Positions 25,522 to 34,712 of a stretch of 64,000 nucleotides of DNA are shown here, one piece after another; within the stretch, counting starts at the first letter, position 1, and each line of letters starts with the position of its first letter. Both the position numbers and the translations under genes were made by a program. The notes beneath the pieces are model-generated. The model worked only from the letters and a program-made list of their open reading frames with translations. It made no database searches and was not told the origin of the DNA. Source of the stretch: Cyclobacteriaceae bacterium (GTDB lineage Bacteria; Bacteroidota; Bacteroidia; Cytophagales; Cyclobacteriaceae); NCBI GenBank assembly GCA_013141055.1, contig JABFRS010000001.1:2845714-2909713 (forward strand), written 5' to 3'.

Positions 25522-25543
25522 AATGAGAGTTTAAATATCTTAA

Positions 25544-26158
25544 TTAGAATCCGAAGGAAATTCCTGCGGTGATAGCAATGGAATTGTTATTGATTACGCC
25601 CGCTGGCTTTGTAAGATCTGAGAAGCCATGAGTATAGCGTGCATCAATGATGAAATAAGTTTCTGAAGCAATCAGGAAATTGAGTCCAGCACCACCGGTA
25701 ATTCCAAGGTCAAAGCTGTTGTAAACAGAATCCCAGTTCTCCTGACTTACACGATCACCTGTTCCAACCTTATTGGTAACGCCAGTCAGGAAATTGAATG
25801 ATGGTCCAAGAAAAATGTTAGGACGGAAGTTTCCTTCTTTGATCAGGAAATAACGACCAATGATCGGCACTTCAATATAATTTAAAGTTTGCTTGAGATC
25901 CAGATCAGGAACATAAGCACCTTTCTGATAGTAGAGAACTTTACCTGTTATACCGAACGTATTTTTAATACTATAGGTAAGGAATAGTCCACCCACTGCT
26001 CCTGATTTTAGATCATTGCTGCCTGCGTCACCACCATATTTGGAAAGGCTTAGCCCTACTTCAGGACCGACACTCCAGGTCTTCTCCTGAGCCTTAGCTG
26101 AAATACCTGCCAATAAAATACAGGAGAGTATGAGTGTTTTTAGAATTGAATTTTTCAT
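25544..26158 (-). CDS. PorT-like outer-membrane beta-barrel protein
   Basis: About 204 residues with a signal peptide (MKNSILKTLILSCILLAGIS, ending AKAQ); the start is ATG 26158, as the upstream frame lacks a signal. The mature protein has alternating strands with aromatic ends: WSVGPEVGLSLSKYGG, GGLFLTYSIKNTFGITGKVLYYQKG, LNYIEVPIIGRYFL, IDARYTHGFSDL and the terminal strand SIAITAGISFGF. This matches the small outer-membrane-protein-beta-barrel family common in Bacteroidota. Function is unknown; such proteins are structural or porin-like. It has its own terminator and is divergent from the helicase gene. Confidence 0.85.
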   Translation of the reverse strand: MKNSILKTLILSCILLAGISAKAQEKTWSVGPEVGLSLSKYGGDAGSNDLKSGAVGGLFLTYSIKNTFGITGKVLYYQKGAYVPDLDLKQTLNYIEVPIIGRYFLIKEGNFRPNIFLGPSFNFLTGVTNKVGTGDRVSQENWDSVYNSFDLGITGGAGLNFLIASETYFIIDARYTHGFSDLTKPAGVINNNSIAITAGISFGF

Positions 26159-26351
26159 GTCTGTGTGTGTTTTTTTCAGGTTGACATAAAAAATTACGCC
26201 CTTCCCGGAAGGCATTTGTAATGGTTTTCAATGATAGAGAAAGCGTGGATTGGGTAGTAAAATCCACGTCCTGAAGCATACGGTTTACCTGACATTACTT
26301 ATTCTGGCATTGCACACTCCCATCAAAAAATGCTACTTGCGTCCCTTATCT

Positions 26352-28595
26352 ATGGAAGATCTCTTATCCGCCGCTGCCAGGTTTGTCAACACTACCTCAG
26401 GACATATTTTCCTTACAGGAAAAGCCGGCACCGGAAAAACCACTTTCCTGAAGAATCTTAGTAAGCTTACTCATAAGTCACTTATTATAGTAGCACCTAC
26501 CGGTATTGCTGCATTGAATGCAGGGGGTGTTACGATTCATTCACAGTTCTTATTGCCACCCATGACCTTTCTGCCTGATCGTTCTTTGGCGGAGAGCATT
26601 ACAGAAGATGGAAGATTCATGAATCAGAATACGCTGGCAAGAAAACATCCCTTGAACAGTGCGCGACGACAAGTGCTTCGCTCCATTGATCTGCTGGTGA
26701 TCGATGAGGTAAGTATGCTTCGTGCCGACCTGTTGGACGCGATCGATTACCGTATGCGTGCAGCGCGTGGGAACTTTAAGCAAAGCTTTGGTGGCATTCA
26801 GGTATTGTTCATTGGTGATCTGTATCAGCTTCCTCCGGTTGTGAAGAATGATCAATGGGAAACATTGAGTCGTTATTACAGAAGTCCGTGGTTCTATGAA
26901 GCGAAAGCGCTTGAAGAAGATACACCTGTTTATATTGAACTGGATAAGATTTTCCGTCAGAGCGACCCGACCTTCATCACTATATTGAATAATCTCCGTA
27001 ACAACATTACCACTCCGGAAGATATTGCGGTGCTCAATCAGCATTACAAGACGCCTGAAGAGATCAGTAAGCTCAGAGAGATCATCACGTTGACGACTCA
27101 TAATTATAAAGCGGACGAGTTAAATCAGAAAGAGTTAAGGGCATTGGATAGTGCCTCACATTTTTTTGGGGCAAGCATAGAGGATGAATTCCCTGAAAGC
27201 ATGTACCCGGTGCCTTTAAGCATTGAACTGAAAATTGGTACACAGATCATGTTCGTGCGAAACGACAATGAAAGTAAAATGTATTTCAATGGGAAGCTCG
27301 CCACGGTTATTGAAATCGATGGTGATAAGGTCTTTGTTGAAATGGCGGGGAACCATACACGGTTTCAGCTGAAGCGTGAGCGGTGGGAGAACAAGAAGTA
27401 TAAAGTAAATGATGATGCCCAGGATCTTCAGGAAGATGTCATCGGCGCTTTTGAACAATACCCGGTACGGCTTGCGTGGGCGATTACGGTTCACAAAAGC
27501 CAGGGGTTGACATTTGACAAAGCGATCATCGATGTAGGCCAGGCTTTCGCAGATGGTCAGGTCTATGTAGCGTTGTCGCGGTTGCGATCACTTGAAGGCC
27601 TTGTCCTGAGAACGCGCATTCAATCTTCTGTCATCAGTACCGATAAGCAGATCGTCGCGTTTGTTCAAAGCAATCATCGCCCTCATCAATTAAGTGAGGA
27701 AATGAAAGTGAGGCAGGAACGTTTTGTGCGGCAGGTGATCTATAGAACTTTCGATTTTAGTGATCTGATCAAGGATATAAAGTATGTGCAGAAAGATCAT
27801 GATGAGGCAGGATTTGAAGAGGGAACGATGAAGCCGGCGCTTTCACAGATTATTGCGGCGTTGGAAGTAGAGCAAGGCAATACAGAAAGATTCCGGAATC
27901 AACTGACAGACTTGCTCAATGCAAAGGATCTTCCTGCGTTGATAGAAAGGATTAAAAAAGGAAGCGCCTACTACAGGGCTTTGCTTTTTCAGAATATTAA
28001 AACGTTGCTTCATCATCTTGAGGTTGTGAAACTTGGGAAGCGCGTAAAAACATATACAACACAACTGACCGACCTTGACCAGGTATTGAGTAAGAAGCTG
28101 GAGGAAATAGACAAGGCGGCTTCGTTGACGGAAGCTATCTTGAACAGTCATGAGAAATTTGATTTTAATGAGCTGGCACTGAAGAGAGGGGAGGAGCGCA
28201 CAATATTATTAAGTGAGATCAGGAGCCTGGCAGATGCGGAGGTTCCTGCAGGTAAGAAGAAGAAGAAAGCAAGAAAGCCAAAAGCAAAAGATGAGAAGCG
28301 CAGCACGTTTGAGATCACACTTGATCTTATGAATAGCGGCATGACAGTGGAACAGATTGCGCAGGAGCGCGGACTTGTTGTTTCCACCATTGAAACTCAT
28401 CTGGCCAAAGGGGTAGCAGAAGGAACGGTAAGTATCTTCAAATTCATGACAGAAGAGACTGTGATGAAAATTGTTGCTGCCCAGCGTGAATTGCCGGAAG
28501 GTTCTACCTCAAAAGATCTTTATGAAAAGCTGAAAGGTAAATTTGGCTATGGTCAGTTGAGAGCCGTCATGGCGTACGCAAAGACGATTGAGTGA
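26352..28595 (+). CDS. Pif1/RecD-type helicase with C-terminal helix-turn-helix domain
   Basis: A 747-residue superfamily 1 helicase. I start at ATG 26352; the frame upstream reads as unrelated hydrophobic sequence. Walker A is GKAGTGKTT near residue 25, Walker B is LLVIDEVSML near 120, and motif VI is the VHKSQGLTFDKAIIDVG to YVALSRLRS region near 380-415. The N-terminal half (1-430) matches Pif1-family helicases, which unwind DNA and resolve G-quadruplex structures. The C-terminal part has a Lys-rich linker (KKKKKARKPKAK near 640) and then a helix-turn-helix-like region (MTVEQIAQERGLVVSTIETHLAKG). This combination is known from Bacteroidota helicases. No partner genes are nearby. Confidence 0.9.
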   Translation: MEDLLSAAARFVNTTSGHIFLTGKAGTGKTTFLKNLSKLTHKSLIIVAPTGIAALNAGGVTIHSQFLLPPMTFLPDRSLAESITEDGRFMNQNTLARKHPLNSARRQVLRSIDLLVIDEVSMLRADLLDAIDYRMRAARGNFKQSFGGIQVLFIGDLYQLPPVVKNDQWETLSRYYRSPWFYEAKALEEDTPVYIELDKIFRQSDPTFITILNNLRNNITTPEDIAVLNQHYKTPEEISKLREIITLTTHNYKADELNQKELRALDSASHFFGASIEDEFPESMYPVPLSIELKIGTQIMFVRNDNESKMYFNGKLATVIEIDGDKVFVEMAGNHTRFQLKRERWENKKYKVNDDAQDLQEDVIGAFEQYPVRLAWAITVHKSQGLTFDKAIIDVGQAFADGQVYVALSRLRSLEGLVLRTRIQSSVISTDKQIVAFVQSNHRPHQLSEEMKVRQERFVRQVIYRTFDFSDLIKDIKYVQKDHDEAGFEEGTMKPALSQIIAALEVEQGNTERFRNQLTDLLNAKDLPALIERIKKGSAYYRALLFQNIKTLLHHLEVVKLGKRVKTYTTQLTDLDQVLSKKLEEIDKAASLTEAILNSHEKFDFNELALKRGEERTILLSEIRSLADAEVPAGKKKKKARKPKAKDEKRSTFEITLDLMNSGMTVEQIAQERGLVVSTIETHLAKGVAEGTVSIFKFMTEETVMKIVAAQRELPEGSTSKDLYEKLKGKFGYGQLRAVMAYAKTIE

Positions 28596-28760
28596 TGGTG
28601 GTTTCTTAATAAATAGCTCATTTTAAATACTTCTCCGGTTAACCCAATAAAGTGTAGTCATCGAAAGTTACCGTTAAAGGAATGCTCTTTGCGGTCATAA
28701 AATCTTAAACGACTGATTTGATCATCGTTGCTACTTTTCAGCATAATTCAACATTCAGTC

Positions 28761-29222
28761 ATGCTTGAAGATTTTGATTTCCTGATAGGTCAATGGAAGG
28801 TTGTGAACACCCGTCTTAAGAACTGGTTGTGTGATTGCAATGACTGGATAAGCTTTGAGTCGCACCACACTGAAGTAAAGAGAAATGCCGGGGTTGGAAA
28901 TATTGCGATGCATCGGTATATAGAGGGAAACTCTCTGTGCGAGCGAAGCGTGGTTCGTGAGTTTGATTTCAACAATCAGTTCTGGAAGATCGATCGCATG
29001 GATTCGATGTCTGCATTAGCGATGCCTGCGTTAAAGGGCACATTCTGGAGAAACAAAGGTTCCTTTTTATCTCAGGGCATCTTTGATAATAGAGAAGTGC
29101 TGGTGTGGGTTGAGTGGACAGAGATATGCAAGAACTTTGCTTACTGGGAGCAATCATTTTCAACCGACAATGGAAGAACGTGGGAGCTCAACTGGATGAT
29201 GGAATTCTACAGGGTGAAGTAG
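28761..29222 (+). CDS. Conserved hypothetical protein, DUF1579-like
   Basis: A 153-residue soluble protein started at ATG 28761; the earlier ATG at 28728 is less likely. It begins LEDFDFLIGQWKVVNTRL and has repeated Trp-containing strands (WKIDRMDS, GTFWRNKGSFLSQGIF, VLVWVEW) and ends YWEQSFSTDNGRTWELNWMMEF. This pattern resembles the DUF1579/lipocalin-like group, where a beta barrel binds a small molecule, but the assignment is tentative. Two Cys occur in LCDCND near residue 25. It is followed 51 bp later by an unrelated permease gene. Confidence 0.65.
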   Translation: MLEDFDFLIGQWKVVNTRLKNWLCDCNDWISFESHHTEVKRNAGVGNIAMHRYIEGNSLCERSVVREFDFNNQFWKIDRMDSMSALAMPALKGTFWRNKGSFLSQGIFDNREVLVWVEWTEICKNFAYWEQSFSTDNGRTWELNWMMEFYRVK

Positions 29223-29273
29223 AAAAGGTCTTGTAAAATAAGGTATTTTTATGACTGGACTTAAGAGAGATTC

Positions 29274-31634
29274 ATGCTTCGCAGTTATCTGACCATCGCT
29301 TTCCGGAACCTCGTTCGAAATTCATTTTATTCTGTTATCAATATCGGTGGACTTGCGGCGGGAATCGCTTGCAGTATTCTCATCATGCTGTGGGTGTATG
29401 ATGAACTTTCTTTTGACTCCTTTCACAAAAATTCAGATCGGTTATCACAGACATGGCTTCATGCGCAGTTCAGCGATAAGATTAATTCATACCGTTCCGT
29501 TCCACTTCCTGTTTATGAATATTTAAAAACTGCTGATGCGCGCATTAAGAATACGGCGGTAACCGATTGGGGAGGACCTCATCTTCTTTTATCAGGAGAC
29601 ACCCGTGTCAACAAGCAAGGGTTCTATGTCAGTCCGGAATTCCTGGAGATGTTTCAGTTTCCATTGAGTAAGGGAGAAGCTTCCAGTGTGCTGGATGATA
29701 TTTCCTCCATTGTGATTTCTGAGTCTCTTGCCAAAGCTATGTTTGGCGACAAGGATCCTGTTAATCAACTGATCCGGGTTGATAATAAAACAGATTTTAA
29801 AGTAACGGGAGTATTAAAAGATATTCCATCCAATTCTTCTTTCAGATTTGATTTTTTATTGCCCTGGGCAGTGAATGCGCAGCAGGGATGGATCAAGAAT
29901 TCCCTGACACAGTGGGACAATGAATCGTTCCAGGTGTTTGTCGAGCTTCAACCGGGAGCGGATAGAAAAGAAGTTGAAGCAGGCATTGCCAATCTGATTC
30001 ATGAAAAGGTTCCTGAGAACATCAGAACACTGTTCCTTCATCCCTTAGAGGACTGGAGATTGAAATCAACTTATAAAGATGGAGTATTGATTGGCGGGAT
30101 GTATGACTATGTCAAGCTGTTTTCGGCGATCGCTGTTTTCATTCTTGTCATTGCCTGCATCAATTTTATGAATCTTGCTACTGCACGCAGTGAACGACGG
30201 GCGAGAGAAGTAGGAGTTCGTAAGGCGGTAGGATCCAGGCGCTCTGAACTGATCAGTCAGTTTCTGGGTGAATCCTTTATCATCTCCGCCTTTGCGTTTT
30301 TTATTGCACTGCTGGTGGTGCAGATGATCCTTCCTTTATATAATGACCTCGTGCAAAAAGAACTTTCCATTCAATATTCTTCACCGTGGGTGTGGATGAT
30401 AGCAGCAACGTTTATCATTTTCACAAGTCTTTTCGCGGGCAGCTATCCTGCATTTTATCTTTCGTCTTTTAATCCTGTCAATGTATTGAAAGGCAAGCTG
30501 CACCTGGGCACAAGAGGTGTGGCACCGAGAAAGATTCTTGTCTCTCTTCAGTTCTTCTTTTCGATCCTGCTGATTGGCGCTACGTTTGTCATCTATCAGC
30601 AGATAAATTTTGTCAAGAGCAGAGACGTAGGTTACGATAAGGAGAATCTTATCATGGTCTCTTCAAATGAGGAGCTGGCAAAGAACTATAAATCTCTGAG
30701 GCAGGAATTGCTGAGCTCCGGATTGGTAAAGTCGATGACCACATCGAGCAGTCCCATCACAGAAATTTATGGAAACAATACATTAGGATGGGCCGGTAAA
30801 CCGGAGTCACAATCTGTTTTATTCAGTCGTGTCAGCACAGAGTATGATTACACAAAGACGATGGGAATCAAAGTCCTGGAAGGGCGTGACTTCTCACAGG
30901 ATTTCAAGAGTGATACCAGTGCAATGATCCTGAACCAGGCGGCCCTGGATGTCATGGGAATTCAAAATCCTATTGGCGAGCAGATCGATCTTTGGGGAAA
31001 GAAGTGGCATGTAGTTGGTATCGTGGATAATCCATTGATGACCTCTCCTTTCCGGGAAGTGCAGCCTGGATTTTTCCTGCTGGATCCTGACTGGCTGGAA
31101 ATTATTACGATGCGGTTGGAAGCAAGTAATGATCGTACGGCATCGATGAAACAATTAGAGAACATTTATAAAAAGTATAATCCGTCCTACCCGTTTGAGT
31201 ACAAGTTTGTAGATGATGAGTACGACCGGAAATTTGCATCCATTGAGATGATCGGTACGCTCTCCAATCTTTTCGCTGTCCTGGCAATTTTTATTACCTG
31301 CCTGGGACTGTATGGTCTGGCGGCTTTTACGGCTGAGCAACGCATTAAGGAAATAGGGATCCGCAAAGTGATGGGAGCGAGCACCGGCAGCATTGTGTCA
31401 TTGCTGTCGAAAGACTTTGCTTATCTCGTACTGATTGGATTTTCTTTTGCGGCACCGCTGGCATGGTGGGGATTGAATAATTTCCTGGAGCGATATGACT
31501 ATCGGATCTCATTGACGTGGTGGGTGATTCCACTAGCCGGGGCTATCGCGTTAGTGCTGGTCCTTATTATTGTGAGCACTCAGGCTTTCCGTGCTTCGCA
31601 GGCAAATCCTTCTGATTCTTTGAGGAGTGAGTAG
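29274..31634 (+). CDS. MacB/FtsX-type ABC transporter permease without ATPase
   Basis: A 786-residue inner-membrane protein with the duplicated architecture of Bacteroidota FtsX permeases. It has an N-terminal membrane helix (about 18-42), a MacB_PCD periplasmic domain to about 240, an FtsX domain with three helices at about 285-405 (ATARSERRAREVGVRKAVGS), a second MacB-type periplasmic domain, and a second FtsX domain from about 670 (AEQRIKEIGIRKVMGAS). No ABC ATPase is adjacent, which is common for this group in the phylum; an ATPase elsewhere would be needed. Substrate unknown; lipids, peptides or toxins are possible. Confidence 0.9.
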   Translation: MLRSYLTIAFRNLVRNSFYSVINIGGLAAGIACSILIMLWVYDELSFDSFHKNSDRLSQTWLHAQFSDKINSYRSVPLPVYEYLKTADARIKNTAVTDWGGPHLLLSGDTRVNKQGFYVSPEFLEMFQFPLSKGEASSVLDDISSIVISESLAKAMFGDKDPVNQLIRVDNKTDFKVTGVLKDIPSNSSFRFDFLLPWAVNAQQGWIKNSLTQWDNESFQVFVELQPGADRKEVEAGIANLIHEKVPENIRTLFLHPLEDWRLKSTYKDGVLIGGMYDYVKLFSAIAVFILVIACINFMNLATARSERRAREVGVRKAVGSRRSELISQFLGESFIISAFAFFIALLVVQMILPLYNDLVQKELSIQYSSPWVWMIAATFIIFTSLFAGSYPAFYLSSFNPVNVLKGKLHLGTRGVAPRKILVSLQFFFSILLIGATFVIYQQINFVKSRDVGYDKENLIMVSSNEELAKNYKSLRQELLSSGLVKSMTTSSSPITEIYGNNTLGWAGKPESQSVLFSRVSTEYDYTKTMGIKVLEGRDFSQDFKSDTSAMILNQAALDVMGIQNPIGEQIDLWGKKWHVVGIVDNPLMTSPFREVQPGFFLLDPDWLEIITMRLEASNDRTASMKQLENIYKKYNPSYPFEYKFVDDEYDRKFASIEMIGTLSNLFAVLAIFITCLGLYGLAAFTAEQRIKEIGIRKVMGASTGSIVSLLSKDFAYLVLIGFSFAAPLAWWGLNNFLERYDYRISLTWWVIPLAGAIALVLVLIIVSTQAFRASQANPSDSLRSE

Positions 31635-31727
31635 GATTTTTTAAGCCAGTCGATCTTTAGTAGTTGTAATAAAAGTGCCTCTTTTGGGCTCTGTCACTTC
31701 TTTTTCTCTGCATTAATCCTACAAAAC

Positions 31728-31749
31728 TGAAACATATCTATTAGTTTCA
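31728..31749. promoter_or_regulatory. Inverted repeat upstream of the PadR gene
   Basis: TGAAAC at 31728-31733 and GTTTCA at 31744-31749 flank 10 bp, 24 bp before the PadR start. Pairing continues outside if one base is bulged (AAAC against CGTTT). Symmetry and position suggest a PadR autoregulatory operator. Confidence 0.45.
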
Positions 31750-31773
31750 CGTTTGCAGAACTAATTCACATTT

Positions 31774-32115
31774 ATGAAAGGAAATTACCTGGGCGAACTG
31801 GAAGAACTGGTGCTGTTGCATGTTGGTATTTTATACCCTGAAGCATACGGCGTAGCAGTCATGGATGAAATAGAAAAGCAAGCGGGAAGAAGTCTGAACA
31901 TCAGTGCCGTTCATTCTGTGCTGACTCGTCTTGAAGAGAAGGGATTCCTGAAATCGAAGATGAGTGATCCGACAGAAGAAAGAGGAGGACGCCGTAAGCG
32001 CATCTTCTTACTAACCGCCGCCGGAAAGCGTGCGCTGGAAGAAGCAAATGAGATGCGCAACCAGCTGTTCAATCAGATTCCAAAGATGGCATTACAATTC
32101 AGCTATTTGAAATAA
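31774..32115 (+). CDS. PadR-family transcriptional regulator
   Basis: A 113-residue PadR-type winged-helix regulator. The typical sequence starts LGELEELVLLHVGILYPEAYGVAVMDEIEKQ, followed by the recognition region ISAVHSVLTRLEEKGFL and the wing SDPTEERGGRRKRIFLLTAAGKRALEE. It lacks the long C-terminal helical domain of larger PadR proteins, as usual for the short subfamily. Its stop codon overlaps the start of the permease gene by one base (TAATG), so the two are translationally coupled and the regulator probably controls the transporter. Confidence 0.94.
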   Translation: MKGNYLGELEELVLLHVGILYPEAYGVAVMDEIEKQAGRSLNISAVHSVLTRLEEKGFLKSKMSDPTEERGGRRKRIFLLTAAGKRALEEANEMRNQLFNQIPKMALQFSYLK

Positions 32116-34709
32116 TGAATCCTCCACGCTGGGCCGATCGTTTTTTGCAATGGTATTGTCACCCGGATCTGCTGGAACAAATCCAGGGAGACGTATATGA
32201 ATTATTTTATCGCTCAGCAAAGAAGAATAAGACATGGGCAAAGATCTCTTTCATCTGGAATGTTGTCAGGTTTTTCAGACTAAAGAACATACGGCCTGTG
32301 AAGAATAATTATCAAAACAATCTATTCGGTGCCATGATCAAAAATATGCTGCTCATCTCTGTCCGCAATTTTGTGCGACAGCCAGGACACTCCTTATTAA
32401 ATGTATTCGGACTTGCAACGGGTTTTACCTGCGCCTTCCTGATATTATTATGGGTTTCTCAGGAATATTCCTTTGACAGGTTTCATCCGGAAACTGAAAA
32501 GCTGTTTAAAGTCATCACACATGTTAACGGAAGCGGAACCATTCAGACATACGATGCAGCATCGGCAGGGATCAGTGTATCTACCGTTCCGGAAATAGAA
32601 TCAGCGGCAATCGTTTCGAATGGTTCACGCTGGCCTCATGAGCTATGCTTCAGGGCAGAAGGTAAGGCCAACGAATGTGTTTATAAGAATGGTGTCTACG
32701 CGAATGAGTCCCTGTTTTCAATTTTCAACTTTCCAATCCTGGAGGGAGATCCTAATCCATTAAAAGGAAATACCAACATTGCCATCTCCGAAGATATGGC
32801 CATCGCTCTTTTCGGTGAAGCAAGCCCTGTGGGGAAAATGATCAAGATCGATGATTTCTGGGAAGTGACCATTGCTTCTGTTTTCAAAAACATTCCTTCC
32901 AACTCTTCTCTTCGTTTCGACTTTGCCATGCCTTTCTCCATTCTGAAAAAGCAATGGGGTGTGAATGATGATCAGCTTTCTGAAAACTTCTTTCCTGTGT
33001 ATGTGAAGACGCATAAGGCGGTAAGCGCTGAGCTTCTGACTGAAAAATTAAATACTGCTGGTGTTCTAACAGAAGAACTAAGGGAACAGAAGATTGCTTA
33101 CCAGGCCTATCCTCTCACTGACTGGCGCCTGAACAGCAAATTTGAGGAGGGCAAAAATTCTGGAGGACGGATAGAGTATGTTGTACTGTTCATTGTTATT
33201 GCTTCGCTTGTCGTTATCATGGCGGTCATCAATTTTGTAAATATGTCTACCGCCCGTGCAACGCTGCGGGCCAAGGAAATCGGAGTAAGAAAAGTTACGG
33301 GTGCAATGCGCAGTGCCATTGCGGCTCAGTTCATGGGCGAATCTTTCATGATCGTGCTGGTTGCCTTTTTATTATCAGGACTGATCACTCAGCTTGTTTT
33401 GCCTTTCTTCAATGCTCTGTTGTCAGAACCCATTCAGATAAGTTTGCTGACGGGATATATTCCTCTTTATTTATTTCTGTTTTTGATTTCAGTGGCACTC
33501 ATTGCGGGAGTGTATCCGGCCATGGTGATGTCATCTTTTCAACCTGCCCGGATTCTGAAGAATCAATTTGGCAATACAACAGGTTCTCACCGACTGCGAA
33601 GTGTGCTGTTGGTGGTGCAACTCAGTGTATCTATCGGCATCATCATTTTTACAGGTGTACTCTACAAGCAGATCGGATTTATTTCTGAAAAGAATCTTGG
33701 CTTTGACAGGAGCAATACCATTCGTGTTGAGCCGACGATTCGGGTATTGAGGAAGATGGGCAGCTTTAAGGATGAGCTCAGTAAGGATCCTTCCATTGTT
33801 GGAATCGGTGCATCGCAATCCAATCCCCTTACTTTGGGTGGAGGCAATACCGGAGTGAGCTGGCCCGGAAAGCCGGACGGAACAAGAATATCCTTCAAGA
33901 CGATGGGATGTAGTTATGATTTCCCAGAGGTTATTGGATTGAAAATCATTGAAGGAAGAAATTTTGAGGAGAAGACGAGTGATTCACTACGATCAGAAGT
34001 ATTGATAACAGAAGAGTCTGCAAAGATCATGAATCTGGCGAATCCTATCGGACAGGAAATTTCAGTGGGGAATGCCAAGAGTGTGATCATTGGAATAGTC
34101 AATGATTTTCATACGGGATCACTGCATGAAAGCAGGGAGCCCGTCATTTTGTTTAGAGTAACTTATGATTACATCTCTGCGGTGTATATCAAGTATCAAC
34201 CCGGTCAGGCAAAACGTGCATTTGAAGTAATTCAGAAAGCCTACAATAATGTTGAGCCGACATTTACCATGCGCTACTGGTTTCAGGATGATACTTTCCA
34301 TGAGCTCTATCAGACAGAGATGATCGCATCGAGACTTGTGCTCCTGTTTACCATCGTCGTATTGATCATAGCAATCATTGGGATGGTCGGCCTTACCACA
34401 TTTAATATTATGCGCAGAAATAAGGAGATCAGCATCCGCAGGGTGTTCGGCGCTTCGATCCGTCAGGTATTAGTGTTATTGTTCAATCAGTTTACAGGCG
34501 TATTGATCATTGCTTTACTGATTGCCGGTCCTGTTGCATGGTTGGCTGCGAACCGATGGCTTGAAGGATTTGCCTATCACACATCCATGCCATGGGAATT
34601 TTTCGCACTGACCTTTGTGGGTGTAGCTGCTTTAATAGCGCTGATCATCTGGATCCAGAGTCTGAAAACCATTTCAGCAAATCCTACTCAAACGTTAAGA
34701 AGCGAATAG
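32115..34709 (+). CDS. FtsX/MacB-type permease with N-terminal prefix domain
   Basis: An 864-residue permease. The first 70 residues (PRWADRFLQWYCHPDLLEQIQGDVYELF, in two parts) form the soluble permease-prefix domain seen in PadR-linked Bacteroidota transporters. A membrane helix at about 95, a periplasmic MacB_PCD domain, an FtsX core at about 350-470 (STARATLRAKEIGVRKVTGA) and a second one at the C-terminus (IMRRNKEISIRRVFGAS) follow. It is paralogous to the permease at 29274-31634 apart from the prefix. No ATPase gene is nearby. The PadR gene immediately upstream overlaps its start and probably regulates it in response to the exported compound. Confidence 0.9.
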   Translation: MNPPRWADRFLQWYCHPDLLEQIQGDVYELFYRSAKKNKTWAKISFIWNVVRFFRLKNIRPVKNNYQNNLFGAMIKNMLLISVRNFVRQPGHSLLNVFGLATGFTCAFLILLWVSQEYSFDRFHPETEKLFKVITHVNGSGTIQTYDAASAGISVSTVPEIESAAIVSNGSRWPHELCFRAEGKANECVYKNGVYANESLFSIFNFPILEGDPNPLKGNTNIAISEDMAIALFGEASPVGKMIKIDDFWEVTIASVFKNIPSNSSLRFDFAMPFSILKKQWGVNDDQLSENFFPVYVKTHKAVSAELLTEKLNTAGVLTEELREQKIAYQAYPLTDWRLNSKFEEGKNSGGRIEYVVLFIVIASLVVIMAVINFVNMSTARATLRAKEIGVRKVTGAMRSAIAAQFMGESFMIVLVAFLLSGLITQLVLPFFNALLSEPIQISLLTGYIPLYLFLFLISVALIAGVYPAMVMSSFQPARILKNQFGNTTGSHRLRSVLLVVQLSVSIGIIIFTGVLYKQIGFISEKNLGFDRSNTIRVEPTIRVLRKMGSFKDELSKDPSIVGIGASQSNPLTLGGGNTGVSWPGKPDGTRISFKTMGCSYDFPEVIGLKIIEGRNFEEKTSDSLRSEVLITEESAKIMNLANPIGQEISVGNAKSVIIGIVNDFHTGSLHESREPVILFRVTYDYISAVYIKYQPGQAKRAFEVIQKAYNNVEPTFTMRYWFQDDTFHELYQTEMIASRLVLLFTIVVLIIAIIGMVGLTTFNIMRRNKEISIRRVFGASIRQVLVLLFNQFTGVLIIALLIAGPVAWLAANRWLEGFAYHTSMPWEFFALTFVGVAALIALIIWIQSLKTISANPTQTLRSE

Positions 34710-34712
34710 CAA

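Noticed and set aside
26250..26351. Upstream extension of the helicase frame
   Set aside because: The 34 added residues are hydrophobic and unlike the family; the ATG at 26352 begins the typical MEDLLSAAARF start.
26550..27101. A 183-residue minus-strand frame in the helicase gene
   Set aside because: It is antisense to the helicase core, which carries clear Walker motifs.
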